The position numbers and the translations under genes were made by a program. The notes below the pieces were generated by a model. That model saw nothing but the letters and a program-made list of their open reading frames with translations. It searched no databases and was not told the origin of the DNA. Positions 17,591 to 26,677 of a DNA stretch of 37,367 nucleotides are shown here, piece after piece. Positions within the stretch are counted from its first letter, which is position 1. The number at the start of each line of letters is the position of its first letter. Source of the DNA: Candidatus Helarchaeota archaeon (GTDB taxonomy: Archaea > Asgardarchaeota > Lokiarchaeia > Helarchaeales > HEL-GB-A); the NCBI GenBank assembly GCA_013375405.1, contig JABXJU010000012.1:1-37367 (forward strand), given 5' to 3'.

Positions 17591-18340
17591 ATGGAAAAAT
17601 TATTGGGAAATAAAATCGCAATCGTTACAGGAGCATCTCGAGGCATTGGTAAAGCAATTGTATTGAAACTCAGTAACGAAGGTGCTAGGGTAGCATTTAA
17701 CTATTCATCAGATGATAAATCTGCAAGTGAGGTTATAAAGGCACTAGACGAATTAAAATGTGAATATCTGGTATTCAAAGGTTCGGTAGCGGATTTAACT
17801 TTTGTGAGGTCAATGATAGAAGATGTGAAGAGAAAATGGCAAAGAATAGACATATTAGTAAATAATGCAGGTATTATACGGGATAAACCATTATTGATCT
17901 TATCTGAAAAAGATTGGGATGACGTCCTAACAGTTAACCTAAAAGGGCCGTTTTATTTTACAAAATACATTATATCTACAATGATTGCACAAAAGAGCGG
18001 TTCGATTGTAAATATCTCATCGCTTACAGGATTATTTGGAAGGGAATCGCAAGCAAACTATGGTGCTGCCAAGGCAGGACTTATTGGCTTTACAAAATGT
18101 CTTGCTCGTGAACTTGGACGTTATAATATTAGAGTAAATGCAATAGCCTGTGGACTTATAGATACACGAATGACAAAACAGCTGCCAAGAGAAATATCAC
18201 AAGAACTTATAAAGCTTATACCTTTGGGTAGGATTGGCAAGCCAGAAGAAGTAGCCAATACCCTGCTCTTTTTAGTATCTGACCTTGCTTCATACATAAC
18301 GGGAGCGGTCATAAATCTTACTGGTGGCCAATATATGTAA
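17591..18340 (+). CDS. fabG: 3-oxoacyl-ACP reductase (FabG-type SDR)
   Basis: A 249-residue SDR with the cofactor loop TGASRGIG, NNAG at residues 91-94 region, and catalytic Ser144, Tyr157 and Lys161 (NISSLTG...NYGAAKAG). It reduces 3-oxoacyl-ACP with NAD(P)H. Length and C-terminal GGQYM fit FabG. GGGGTAAG precedes the start. It ends the core synthase operon; a 145-base gap without a recognised gene follows. Confidence 0.94.
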   Translation: MEKLLGNKIAIVTGASRGIGKAIVLKLSNEGARVAFNYSSDDKSASEVIKALDELKCEYLVFKGSVADLTFVRSMIEDVKRKWQRIDILVNNAGIIRDKPLLILSEKDWDDVLTVNLKGPFYFTKYIISTMIAQKSGSIVNISSLTGLFGRESQANYGAAKAGLIGFTKCLARELGRYNIRVNAIACGLIDTRMTKQLPREISQELIKLIPLGRIGKPEEVANTLLFLVSDLASYITGAVINLTGGQYM

Positions 18341-18485
18341 TAAAGAAAGTTAATTGTAAAAACTACCGGGCAGCATTTTCAAAAAATCGTCCCTGAAGAT
18401 ATCTTTCTGTAGAATAGTTTGGTAAAAGAATTGAAAAAGCGGCTCGATATGAATTCTTATATTTGTAGCATATCTTTAATAAAAG

Positions 18486-19151
18486 ATGAGTAAAAGAATA
18501 CCCGAGAAAGAAGAAAGCATGATAACACCTAAGGAAGTGGCAGAATATAACCTTCTATGTAGGAAATATTTAACTAAATGGGGTTATGAAGCTGTTATAA
18601 ATTGTCTTGTAAAAGAAAATATTTTACAAGGAAATATAATAGATCTTGGAACAGGAAGCGGTTGGCTGGCGATTGAACTGATAAAGAAAAGCAAAAATTA
18701 TAAGGTTACGGGGATAGATCTTTCAGAAGAAATGTTAACCTTGGCTAAAAAAAATGTAAGGAGCTTTGTAGATGATTCCACCAACATTAAGTTCATTAAA
18801 GCGGATGCTAAGTGTGTTCCTATGGAGGATAGTTTTTTTGATGCTGCAGTTAGTTATGCTTCCTTACATCACTGGTCTGGTAATCCATTGGAAGTTTTTA
18901 AAGAGGCTTTTCGCGTGGTTAAGAATGGGGGACTGATAGTCATTTTTGACCTTAAAAGAGAAGAAAAGAATCTTATATTTATTAAAAGTATCCTCTCTAA
19001 AATTATGCGAGAGCTTTTTGAGGCTTCTTTGCGTGCTTCTTATACTCCTGGAGAGATAAGAGAAATACTTTCAAGTGGCACATTTACAAAAGATTGGAAC
19101 ATTGTAGAAAACCCTATGAGTTTAGGAATAATAGGGGAGGTGTTTAAGTGA
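18486..19151 (+). CDS. SAM-dependent class I methyltransferase
   Basis: A 221-residue Rossmann methyltransferase. Motif I is IDLGTGSGWLAIEL, the acidic ribose-binding loop TGIDLSEEML, then IKADAKCVPMEDSFFDAAVS and the LHHW segment typical of Methyltransf_11. The start at 18486 lacks a clear ribosome binding site; an in-frame ATG at 18519 is another choice. It overlaps the next KS gene by 4 bases, so it likely modifies a pathway intermediate, at O or C unknown. Confidence 0.88.
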   Translation: MSKRIPEKEESMITPKEVAEYNLLCRKYLTKWGYEAVINCLVKENILQGNIIDLGTGSGWLAIELIKKSKNYKVTGIDLSEEMLTLAKKNVRSFVDDSTNIKFIKADAKCVPMEDSFFDAAVSYASLHHWSGNPLEVFKEAFRVVKNGGLIVIFDLKREEKNLIFIKSILSKIMRELFEASLRASYTPGEIREILSSGTFTKDWNIVENPMSLGIIGEVFK

Positions 19152-20410
19152 AAAGGCGAGTTGTAGCAACTGGTATAGGAGTTGTATCGTCAATTGGTAA
19201 CGACCAAGATTCTTTTTTTAGCTCAGTTAAAGCTGGGGTATCTGGAATTAGAGAATTTTCTTCCGAAGATTTCCCTAATTACTTTTATGGTAAGGATGAA
19301 CCCAATCAAGCTGGTTGGATAAAAAATTTTTCTCCTGAGAATTATTTTACAAAAGAAGAAATTGCACAAGTGGATTATCCCACCTTATTAATCTTAAAAG
19401 CCGTTGAAGAAGCTCTTAAGGATTCCAAAATTGACTATAAGAAAAAAAGAGTAGGGGTGCTTTTAGGTACAGCCGTAGGTTTGCGGCCTCCTTATGGACG
19501 ACTTAATCCAAGTCTAAAGGCTTATTCCCGTGGAGATACTTCTTTTCTTCCCCAACCTCAGCCATATCAGTCTTGTTTCATGGAATTTCTTATAGAAACG
19601 CCTGTAGAAGTAATCTATAAAAAATATTCTCTTCAAGGAAGAGGGATGGGGCTAACCGGTATTTGTGCCTCGGGCAGTATTACTTTATGTCTGGGCATGG
19701 ATTTAATAAAAAATAATTGTCTTGATGCTGTGATATGCGGAGGATTTGATTTTTTTCATCCAAGACAAAACAAACTTTTTTCTCATTTCAAAATGTTAAC
19801 TAAAGAAAAGTGCCGACCCTTTGACAAGAACAGAAAAGGGTTTCAATTAGGCGAAGGTGTCGGAGTGGTCTTATTAGAAGAATTAGACAATGCCAATAAG
19901 AGGGATACATTTATTTATGGAGAAATAAAGGGGTACGGAAATACCAATGATGCTTTTCATCTAGTGGTTCCCTCTCCGTTAGCAGTTGAGTATGCTCAAG
20001 CTATTGATTCAGCAGTTAAGGTTGCCGGGATTGATATTGATGCTATAGATTATTTTTGTCCAGTCGGAAGAGGGGGAATAGACAGTGATTTAAAAGAGGT
20101 GTGTGGGATTAAGAGAGCATTAAAAGATAAAGCAAATAAAATATTAATCAATTCTATTATTGCAAATACCGGATACGCCTTGGGGGCGAGTAGCATTTTG
20201 AATTTTATAAATACCTTGTTAGAGATGAAAGAGGGACATATCTATCCTACTTTAAATTTGGAGAACCCTGACCCTAAATTCAATTTAAATTTTGTAATGG
20301 GTAAACCTCTGTCTAAGAAAATAAATTTCGCTTTGGTCTGTAGTGATGGCTTTACAGGAGTGAATACAGCCCTGGTAATAGAAAACTTAAATCAAACTCA
20401 AGGGGTATAA
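19148..20410 (+). CDS. KS-fold protein with Cys but without either catalytic His
   Basis: A 420-residue FabF-fold protein. Cys173 is in TGICASGSITLCLG, aligned with the usual nucleophile. The first His motif reads FCPVGRGGIDSD and the second ANTGYALGASS, where His is replaced by Tyr and the preceding Lys is lost. PFDKNRKGFQLGEGVG is kept. An acyl-Cys could form, but decarboxylative condensation should not occur normally. It sits head to tail with another triad-less homologue; acyl transfer or ester formation by a KS fold is one option (inference). GGGGAGGTG precedes the start. Confidence 0.88.
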   Translation: MKRRVVATGIGVVSSIGNDQDSFFSSVKAGVSGIREFSSEDFPNYFYGKDEPNQAGWIKNFSPENYFTKEEIAQVDYPTLLILKAVEEALKDSKIDYKKKRVGVLLGTAVGLRPPYGRLNPSLKAYSRGDTSFLPQPQPYQSCFMEFLIETPVEVIYKKYSLQGRGMGLTGICASGSITLCLGMDLIKNNCLDAVICGGFDFFHPRQNKLFSHFKMLTKEKCRPFDKNRKGFQLGEGVGVVLLEELDNANKRDTFIYGEIKGYGNTNDAFHLVVPSPLAVEYAQAIDSAVKVAGIDIDAIDYFCPVGRGGIDSDLKEVCGIKRALKDKANKILINSIIANTGYALGASSILNFINTLLEMKEGHIYPTLNLENPDPKFNLNFVMGKPLSKKINFALVCSDGFTGVNTALVIENLNQTQGV

Positions 20411-20419
20411 ACTCATATA

Positions 20420-21625
20420 ATGACAGAAAATAGAAGAAAAGTTGTAGTTACGGGGATAGGAATTCTCACCCCTTGGGGGAGAGGAATCAATCTATTCTGG
20501 GAGAATCTTTTAGCCGGAAAGCCTGTTTTTAAAGAAGTTTCAGTTAATACTACGCCTCTTCCCTCAAAACTAGGAGGAGAAATATCTGAGTTTAATTATG
20601 AAAAGAGCAATCCTTTATTTGAAAGGGGTAATAAATTTTGTAAGTTATCTACGATTGCTGGAGAAGATGCTGTTAAAGATGCCAAGTTATCGCCCTCTAA
20701 GCAGGACTTCAGTAAGATAGGGATAATTGGAGGCACAGCCCTAGGCCATCCCACAATAAAGCAGTATGGAGATATGATAGACCCTATAAAATCTCAATAT
20801 ATATATTCCCATGTAGCGGTGGGGTTAATATGTGTAAGAAATAAAGTAAAAGGGCCTACTTTTACTATTTGTTCAGGAGAAGCTTCCGGTTCTTATGCTG
20901 TGGGATGGGGATTAGAATTTATTCGGTCGGGAAGATGCAATATAGTAATAGCAGGCGCTTCGGATGTCTTATCTCGAACCGCTTATCTTCATTATGCTTC
21001 CTTAGAGGAACTTTCTCCCATAGTCGAAGCTGAAGAAAAATGCGTTCCTTTTGATAAGGAAAGAAACGGATTGATTCTATCTGAAGCAGCAGCTTATTTG
21101 ATATTAGAAGAGGTCGAACATGCTAAAGCAAGGGGAGCCAATATTTACGGAGAAATTGCCGGGTATGGCAGCTCACACGACACGGATTCTTCTTTGGGTG
21201 GAATAGACCCTACTGGGAAAAATCTTGAATTAGCTATGGAGTATGCTTTACAAGATAGCCTATTGGACAAAATAGATATTGATGCTATTTATGCTGCCGC
21301 CAATGGTAGTAAAAAATTAGATGCCGCAGAAGCAACTTCCATAAAGAATTTATTTAGAAATAGACTTAAGGATGTATCAGTAAGTAGTATAAAATCAATA
21401 GCAGGGGAGTCTTTGAGTGCTGGAGGAATTCTGAATATTATCGCTGCTTTATTTACAATTAACCAGGACCTTATCATACCTATAGTTGGTTTTGAAAAAG
21501 CAGATCAAGGATTGGATTTAAATTATGTATCTAATTCCCCAAGAAGAGCTGAAATAAAAAAAGTCATGTGTAATTCGGTTTCCTATGGAGGGAATAACGT
21601 CTCCTTAATTGTTAGAGGAATTTAA
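20420..21625 (+). CDS. KS-fold protein with Glu at the active site (CLF-like)
   Basis: A 401-residue FabF-fold protein. The Cys position is Glu154 (GPTFTICSGEASGSYAVG); the first His motif reads AAANGSKKLDAAE and the second KSIAGESLSAGG, with Glu for His. PFDKERNGLILSEAAA and SYGGNN remain. It resembles the C-terminal half of the fusion at 30449 and the protein at 2176, so these form a related CLF-like group. It lies 9 bases after the preceding KS-like gene; the two may form a heterodimer. Confidence 0.88.
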   Translation: MTENRRKVVVTGIGILTPWGRGINLFWENLLAGKPVFKEVSVNTTPLPSKLGGEISEFNYEKSNPLFERGNKFCKLSTIAGEDAVKDAKLSPSKQDFSKIGIIGGTALGHPTIKQYGDMIDPIKSQYIYSHVAVGLICVRNKVKGPTFTICSGEASGSYAVGWGLEFIRSGRCNIVIAGASDVLSRTAYLHYASLEELSPIVEAEEKCVPFDKERNGLILSEAAAYLILEEVEHAKARGANIYGEIAGYGSSHDTDSSLGGIDPTGKNLELAMEYALQDSLLDKIDIDAIYAAANGSKKLDAAEATSIKNLFRNRLKDVSVSSIKSIAGESLSAGGILNIIAALFTINQDLIIPIVGFEKADQGLDLNYVSNSPRRAEIKKVMCNSVSYGGNNVSLIVRGI

Positions 21626-21637
21626 AAAATCTATAAG

Positions 21638-22540
21638 ATGAAAGTTAACCAGATGTTAGTTTTTTCTATATTTTCTTATGCGATAATTATATTGTTAATT
21701 TTACTAGGACAATTTATCTGGTTCTCCTTGGCAGGGACTGTCCTTTTTGGTAGTTTTGTTTTAATACAACTTTTAAAGACCCGGAAATTTATGTATCCCA
21801 CTAGTCTCCCAATATTTTTTGGTTGTTTTGGCCTTTTAATAGGGTCACTTATAATACCTCCGGAAGCTCTTTATCCTTATACTGGTTCTTTTTTTTATGC
21901 CGGTTTTGGCTTAATATTTCTTATCTCCCTAATTTTTAAAACCCCCTATTCACTTCTTTATTTTTCTAAAGGAGGTAAGGTAATTCGTAGTAAAACTATC
22001 CTTCATTATATTGTTACTTCTTTATGGGTGTTCACTTTTGGGATTAGTTTATATTTAAGTATAGCTTTAATGCCAAATACTTGGTATATTCTTGCTCCAA
22101 TTTTAGTAGTTTTCTTTGGATTTGTGTTTAATAATTGGTTGATTCCTCGCTTGATTTTATTTTTTGAATCTACAAGGGATCTTATGGAAAACGAAAATAT
22201 TTCCACAGTACAAAAATCGATAGAAGGAATGATTAAATACTTTAAGCCAGATGCTGTTCCGGGCCTAAAAACGGTAATTCAATATGAAATAGAAGGGGAG
22301 AATGGAGGTAATTGGTATGTGGAGATAGGAAACGGACAGTGCTCCCTCTACGCAGGAGAATATGACAATCCCGACCTAAAAATGCATACTGAAGTTAGTA
22401 CTTGGTTATCTATTGCCAAGGGGAAAATTTCGGGAGAGAAAGCATTCATGGAGGGAAAATTAAAAGCTAAAGGAAACACAGAAATTTTGATGCAACACGA
22501 AGATATTTTTGATAGAAAAAGTCATTTGAACAACAGGTAG
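21638..22540 (+). CDS. Multi-pass membrane protein with C-terminal SCP2 lipid-binding domain
   Basis: A 300-residue protein. Residues 1-180 contain five to six membrane segments (for example FSYAIIILLILLGQFIWF and TSLWVFTFGISLYLSIALM). Residues about 190-290 form an SCP2-type domain (KSIEGMIKYFKPDAVPG; GNWYVEIGNGQCSLYAGEYDNPDLKMHTE; GKISGEKAFMEGKLKAKG). SCP2 domains bind lipids in a tunnel. A membrane-tethered version next to a soluble SCP2 gene (24384) suggests presentation of a lipid intermediate at the membrane. The N-terminal family is not recognised. Confidence 0.8.
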   Translation: MKVNQMLVFSIFSYAIIILLILLGQFIWFSLAGTVLFGSFVLIQLLKTRKFMYPTSLPIFFGCFGLLIGSLIIPPEALYPYTGSFFYAGFGLIFLISLIFKTPYSLLYFSKGGKVIRSKTILHYIVTSLWVFTFGISLYLSIALMPNTWYILAPILVVFFGFVFNNWLIPRLILFFESTRDLMENENISTVQKSIEGMIKYFKPDAVPGLKTVIQYEIEGENGGNWYVEIGNGQCSLYAGEYDNPDLKMHTEVSTWLSIAKGKISGEKAFMEGKLKAKGNTEILMQHEDIFDRKSHLNNR

Positions 22541-22546
22541 AAAAAA

Positions 22547-23446
22547 ATGCTAATTAAAGATTTTTTGCAAATCGATCCAGTAGAAGTAAGTGAAAAAATT
22601 GTAAATTTTATCAGACAGAAAGTAGAGACTTTTGAGAGGGACGGAATAATTGTAGGCCTGTCTGGAGGTTTAGATTCTTCATGTGTTGCTGGTTTGTCAG
22701 TAAAAGCAGTAGGCAAAGATAATGTTTATGGCCTTATTATGCCCGAAAAAGATAGCAGTAAAGAAAGTGCAGAATATGCTCAGCTGCTTGCAAACCAAAT
22801 AGAAATAAAAACCCAAGTTATAGACCATGCTCCTATTTTAGAAAAATGGAATTTATATAATTTGCTTTCTAAACAGGATTGGGAAATGGGAAAAGCAGCT
22901 TTTGCTCATAAAAGAGATATTCAAGGCGAAAGTGCCTTTACGCGCTATATGAGTGTACAAAAAGGGATCAAACCAAGAAGACTTAGAAAATTATTTACAT
23001 ATATGAATATGAAACATAGAATTAGAGCCGCGACTCTCTATTATTATGGAGAACGGTTAAATTATCTTGTAATAGGTGCTTCCAATAAATCTGAGGCGTT
23101 GACCGGCTGGTTCGTGAAATATGGTGATTCAGCAACAGATATAATGCCTATCAGGGGACTTTATAAAACTCAAGTAAAAGCTCTTTCTAAATATCTTAAT
23201 CTGCCTCAACAAATATTAGAAAGAGAACCTATGCCGGACTTCTTTCCTGGTTTGAAGGACACCTTTGTGTTTGAGATGAATTATGAACAACTTGATTCTG
23301 CGCTCGTTGGGATTGAAAAAGGTATCTCTAGCGAGCTGATAATAAAAGAAACTGGAGTTAGTATTTCTACTATTGAGTCGATAAAAAAGCTCATGAAGAT
23401 TACCAATCACAAAAGGTCTTTACCTGAGGTTCCAACCTCATTTTAA
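22547..23446 (+). CDS. NAD synthetase (NadE)-family protein, copy 1
   Basis: A 299-residue adenine-nucleotide alpha hydrolase of the NadE family. The PP-loop is GLSGGLDSSC (residues 37-46), then GLIMPEKDSSKES, GASNKSEALTGWFVKYGDSATDIMPI, and GLYKTQVKALSKYL. The substrate region normally reading SADL.PGQTDE is PMPDFFPGLKDTFVF, so it departs from canonical NadE. Family members adenylate a carboxylate and form an amide. A cluster carries two copies, so amidation of a pathway acid is a possibility; housekeeping NAD synthesis cannot be excluded. No glutaminase domain is attached. Confidence 0.85.
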   Translation: MLIKDFLQIDPVEVSEKIVNFIRQKVETFERDGIIVGLSGGLDSSCVAGLSVKAVGKDNVYGLIMPEKDSSKESAEYAQLLANQIEIKTQVIDHAPILEKWNLYNLLSKQDWEMGKAAFAHKRDIQGESAFTRYMSVQKGIKPRRLRKLFTYMNMKHRIRAATLYYYGERLNYLVIGASNKSEALTGWFVKYGDSATDIMPIRGLYKTQVKALSKYLNLPQQILEREPMPDFFPGLKDTFVFEMNYEQLDSALVGIEKGISSELIIKETGVSISTIESIKKLMKITNHKRSLPEVPTSF

Positions 23447-23470
23447 AACTAGAAAAATGGAGGGATTTGA

Positions 23471-24358
23471 ATGTTTATAAAAGACTTTTTGCAGATAGAT
23501 CCAAAAGCTATTAGTGAAAAGATTGCAGAATTTATAAAAGAAAAAGTAGAAGCCTTTGACCGAGAAGGCGTAATTATGGGACTCTCAGGAGGGATTGATT
23601 CTTCTTGTGTAGCAGTACTAGCAGTAAAAGCCCTGGGACCTGACAGAGTATTTGGCCTTCTTATGCCTGAGCGGGATAGCAGCAAAGAGAGCGTAGAATA
23701 CGCCCATCTTCTTGCACACGAATTAGGAATAAAAACACAACTCATAGATCATACACCAATTTTAGAAAAGTGGGGTATTTATGACTTGCTTTCTAATCAG
23801 GAATGGGAAATGGGAAAAGCGGCTTTTACCTTCAGAAGGGGACCAGAAGCTCAAAATGTTTTTATGAGAGGACAACTTGGAATTAAGCCTAAAAGGCTCA
23901 GAAAACTATTTGCATATATAAATATAAAACATCGGGTAAGAAGTATAACTCATTATTATTATGCAGAACAAATGAATTATCTAGTTGCAGGAACAACAAA
24001 TAAATCAACCAATCTCACGGGACTGACAGTAAAGTATGGTGGAGTTGCAGATATAATGCCACTTAAAAATCTTTATAAGACTCAAATCAAAATTCTTTCT
24101 GAATTTATTGGTGTTCCTCGCCCTATTCTTGAGAGGCCTCCTTCTCCTGATTTATTTCCTGGTTTCACAGATTTATCTGTGCTAGGTATGGAATTTGACC
24201 AACTTGATATCATATTAGTAGGACTTGAAAGGGGTGTTCATAGAAAATTAATAGTGGAAGAAGCAGGGATAACTGAAGACGACGTTAAACGGATAAGTAA
24301 GCTCATAATGCTTACGGAACATAAAAGGAATCTGCCAGGAGTACCGGTTTTGTATTAA
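23471..24358 (+). CDS. NAD synthetase (NadE)-family protein, copy 2
   Basis: A 295-residue paralogue of the preceding gene, with more than half of residues alike by eye. The PP-loop is GLSGGIDSSC, then LLMPERDSSKES, GTTNKSTNLTGLTVKYGGVADIMPL and NLYKTQIK. The nucleotide-substrate segment reads PSPDLFPGFTDLSVL, again without the usual TDE. TGGAGGG precedes the start. The tandem pair has diverged clearly at DNA level, unlike the U32 pair downstream, so this duplication is older. Confidence 0.85.
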   Translation: MFIKDFLQIDPKAISEKIAEFIKEKVEAFDREGVIMGLSGGIDSSCVAVLAVKALGPDRVFGLLMPERDSSKESVEYAHLLAHELGIKTQLIDHTPILEKWGIYDLLSNQEWEMGKAAFTFRRGPEAQNVFMRGQLGIKPKRLRKLFAYINIKHRVRSITHYYYAEQMNYLVAGTTNKSTNLTGLTVKYGGVADIMPLKNLYKTQIKILSEFIGVPRPILERPPSPDLFPGFTDLSVLGMEFDQLDIILVGLERGVHRKLIVEEAGITEDDVKRISKLIMLTEHKRNLPGVPVLY

Positions 24359-24383
24359 CAATTTATCCGAAGGAGATTATAAT

Positions 24384-24731
24384 ATGATTACAGATGTTAA
24401 AGAAGCAATGGAGGGAATGATTGAAACTTATGATAGAGAGGCTGCGAAGGCATGGGAAGGAACGGTGCAGGTAAATATCAATGGCGAACAAAGTGGGACA
24501 TGGTGGATAGCTGTAAAAAATGGAGAAGTAGAATTACAAGAAGGAAAAATTGAGAATCCAGATGTTACCATTCGAATGAGCGATCAAGATTTTCTATCTT
24601 TGGCAAATGGAAGAATAAAAGGGTCCGATATTTTCCTTGACGAAAGAATGGAAGTAGAGGGCGACTTTGAAATACTGTTTAAGTTTGAGAAAACTTTTCC
24701 GCCTACATCTGAAGAGCCAACAAACCGATAA
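24384..24731 (+). CDS. Small SCP2-domain lipid-binding protein (UbiT-like in context)
   Basis: A 115-residue single-domain SCP2 protein: VKEAMEGMIETYDREAAKAW, QSGTWWIAVKNGEVELQEG, ENPDVTIRMSDQDFLSLANG, and MEVEGDFEILFKFEKTF. AAGGAG precedes ATG 24384. UbiT, an SCP2 protein, works with the U32 proteins UbiU and UbiV in O2-independent quinone hydroxylation, and two U32 genes follow in this operon, so a carrier role for the hydroxylated lipid is suggested (inference from context). Confidence 0.85.
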   Translation: MITDVKEAMEGMIETYDREAAKAWEGTVQVNINGEQSGTWWIAVKNGEVELQEGKIENPDVTIRMSDQDFLSLANGRIKGSDIFLDERMEVEGDFEILFKFEKTFPPTSEEPTNR

Positions 24732-24767
24732 CTTAGTTCTAAAAGCAAAATAAGAAAGATGCTATTT

Positions 24768-25054
24768 ATGAGCCTGAATCAGAGGGTAGTAATCACTGGT
24801 ATTGGAATCGTTTCTCCTTTCGGGACAGAAAATGAAGTGTTTTAAAAAAGTATCATTCAGGGGGAAGTTGTCTTCGGGAAAATACGGAATCTAGTACCTT
24901 AGAATATAAAGCTAAGACTGCACGTGAAGTTCTCAATTCCCGCATAGAAGATTTTGTAAAGAATCCCAAATTTAAAAGGATTCCTAGGGTATCCCGATTT
25001 GCATTAGTTGGGGCGGTCCAAGCAGTCTCTGCGGAGGAATATATGGTTCTGTGA
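24768..25054 (+). pseudogene. Decayed ketosynthase N-terminus
   Basis: ATG 24768 gives MSLNQRVVITGIGIVSPFG and then a TAA at 24843. Coding similarity continues with one more stop, then in another frame (SRIEDFVKNPKFKRIPRVSRFALVGAVQAVS) until 25054. These match the first 85 residues of FabF-type synthases, such as the ones in this window. The rest of the gene is gone. At least one nonsense mutation, one frameshift and a large deletion are visible. Confidence 0.82.
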
Positions 25055-25118
25055 TTCTTAAGAAGCATAAAGTATGAGCATCGCCTTTGATATCAATAGA
25101 TAGGGGGTGTAGCAAAGA

Positions 25119-25892
25119 ATGATAGGAAAAATATTAGAACGAAAGGTAACATTAATTGCTGGGGCTGATAATATTTTAGGCAAAGCAATTGCTTTGGAAT
25201 TTGTTAATAGAGGTGCTGATCTGGCGGTGGCGCATTATAATGAAAATCCAGCGATTATTAGGGAAATAATTAAGTATGTTGAGGACAACGATAAACAGAG
25301 CGTAATGGAAATAGAAATTCCTAGAATAAATTTTGATTGTATTGATTCGGCTGTTAGTAATGTAAAAGATAAATTTGGTAGAATCGACATTTTTGTTAAT
25401 AATACTGCGGGGAGCATGTGTAAAAAATACGCCTTCCCAGAAGCTGACAAACACTACAAAGACTGGTCAGAAATGGTAAGAAGAGACATAGATGGTCTCT
25501 ATTACTGGTGTAAGGCAGTGGTATCGAGAGCTATGCTTGCCCAGAATAAAGGTAAAATAATCAATATGGCAACAATAGCGGGGATTGTTGGAGTAACTGG
25601 CACTAGTTATGTAAATGTTTCTGATTGTGCGATTATAGGTTTTACCAAATCTTTGGCTCGAGAATTACTAAAAACCGAAGTACGTGTAAATGTTGTTACT
25701 TTTGGTCTAATTGATTTAGATTTATGCAACAGAGACAAAAAAAGAGAATTAGAGTTGATTAGAAAAATTTTGCCCATACAGAGACTGGGAACCCTTCAAG
25801 AAGCAGTTCAACCCGTACTTTTTTTGGCATCGGATATGTCTAATTTTGTTACAGGACAGATACTTAATGTAAGTGGAGGATTATTAATTTAA
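25119..25892 (+). CDS. SDR-fold protein with degenerate cofactor loop and missing catalytic Lys
   Basis: A 257-residue FabG-like SDR. The cofactor loop TGxxxGIG reads AGADNILG, and NNAG reads NNTAG. The catalytic Ser is Thr152 (NMATIAG), Tyr174 is kept, but YxxxK is YVNVS, so Lys is Ser178. The C-terminus (ASDMSNFVTGQILNVSGGLLI) is normal for the family. It is probably not an ordinary ketoreductase; it may be a partner of the intact SDR starting 13 bases downstream. GGGGGTG precedes the start. Confidence 0.87.
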   Translation: MIGKILERKVTLIAGADNILGKAIALEFVNRGADLAVAHYNENPAIIREIIKYVEDNDKQSVMEIEIPRINFDCIDSAVSNVKDKFGRIDIFVNNTAGSMCKKYAFPEADKHYKDWSEMVRRDIDGLYYWCKAVVSRAMLAQNKGKIINMATIAGIVGVTGTSYVNVSDCAIIGFTKSLARELLKTEVRVNVVTFGLIDLDLCNRDKKRELELIRKILPIQRLGTLQEAVQPVLFLASDMSNFVTGQILNVSGGLLI

Positions 25893-25905
25893 AAGGTAAC
25901 ACAAA

Positions 25906-26661
25906 ATGTCATTGGATAAAAAAATCGCTATTGTTACAGGTGGATCTCAGGGTATTGGTCGGGCAATTTCATTAGCTTTGGCAAATAAAGGTGCAATTGT
26001 TGTTGTCAATTATCATTCGAACCATTCAATTGCTGAAAAGACTACTACTGAGATAAGAAAAAAGAGTCGACAGTCCATTTCTGTTAAGGCAAACGTTACA
26101 ATATATAAAGAAGTTCAAGAAATAGTCCAAGAAGTTAAAAATAGATTTGGAAGAATAGACATTTTAGTGAACAATGCAGGAATTATGGAAGATGCTTTTC
26201 TCCCGTTTCTAAAAGAAACTGCTTGGCATAAAGTAATAGATACCAATCTCTGTGGTGTTTATAATTGCACAGAAGCAGTAAAAGAGATTATGATTTCTCA
26301 AAGAAGTGGGAAGATTATCAATATAACTTCTTTAGCAGGGATTACTGGGGAAGCTGGTCGAACAAACTACGCAACTTCTAAAGCTGGTATGATTGGTTAT
26401 ACCCGAGCTGTAGCTAATATCTTAAGTAAGTATAATATTTATGTAAATGCTGTAGCACCTGGTGCGATTGAAGCTGGCTTAAGTAGAAAAGTTTCACTAG
26501 CAAGAGTACGGTGGAGATATCTTAAGTTCATTCCTTTAGGTAGACTAGGTCGGGCTGAAGAGGTGGCCCAAACTGTAGTTTTTTTAGCATCTGAGATGTC
26601 AAACTTTATTACCGGCGAGGTTATCAAAGTTTCTGGTGGTCACGTTATGTATAATTTTTAA
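25906..26661 (+). CDS. 3-oxoacyl-ACP reductase (FabG-type SDR), second copy
   Basis: A 251-residue SDR with intact TGGSQGIG, VNNAGI, and catalytic Ser-Tyr-Lys (NITSLAG...NYATSKAGMIGYTRA). The C-terminal ASEMSNFITGEVIKVSGGHV is FabG-like. It likely reduces a 3-oxoacyl intermediate on the ACP encoded next. It shares the SNF.TG C-terminal feature with the degenerate SDR upstream, so the pair probably arose by duplication. Confidence 0.92.
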   Translation: MSLDKKIAIVTGGSQGIGRAISLALANKGAIVVVNYHSNHSIAEKTTTEIRKKSRQSISVKANVTIYKEVQEIVQEVKNRFGRIDILVNNAGIMEDAFLPFLKETAWHKVIDTNLCGVYNCTEAVKEIMISQRSGKIINITSLAGITGEAGRTNYATSKAGMIGYTRAVANILSKYNIYVNAVAPGAIEAGLSRKVSLARVRWRYLKFIPLGRLGRAEEVAQTVVFLASEMSNFITGEVIKVSGGHVMYNF

Positions 26662-26677
26662 ACTTATGGGGTGAGAA

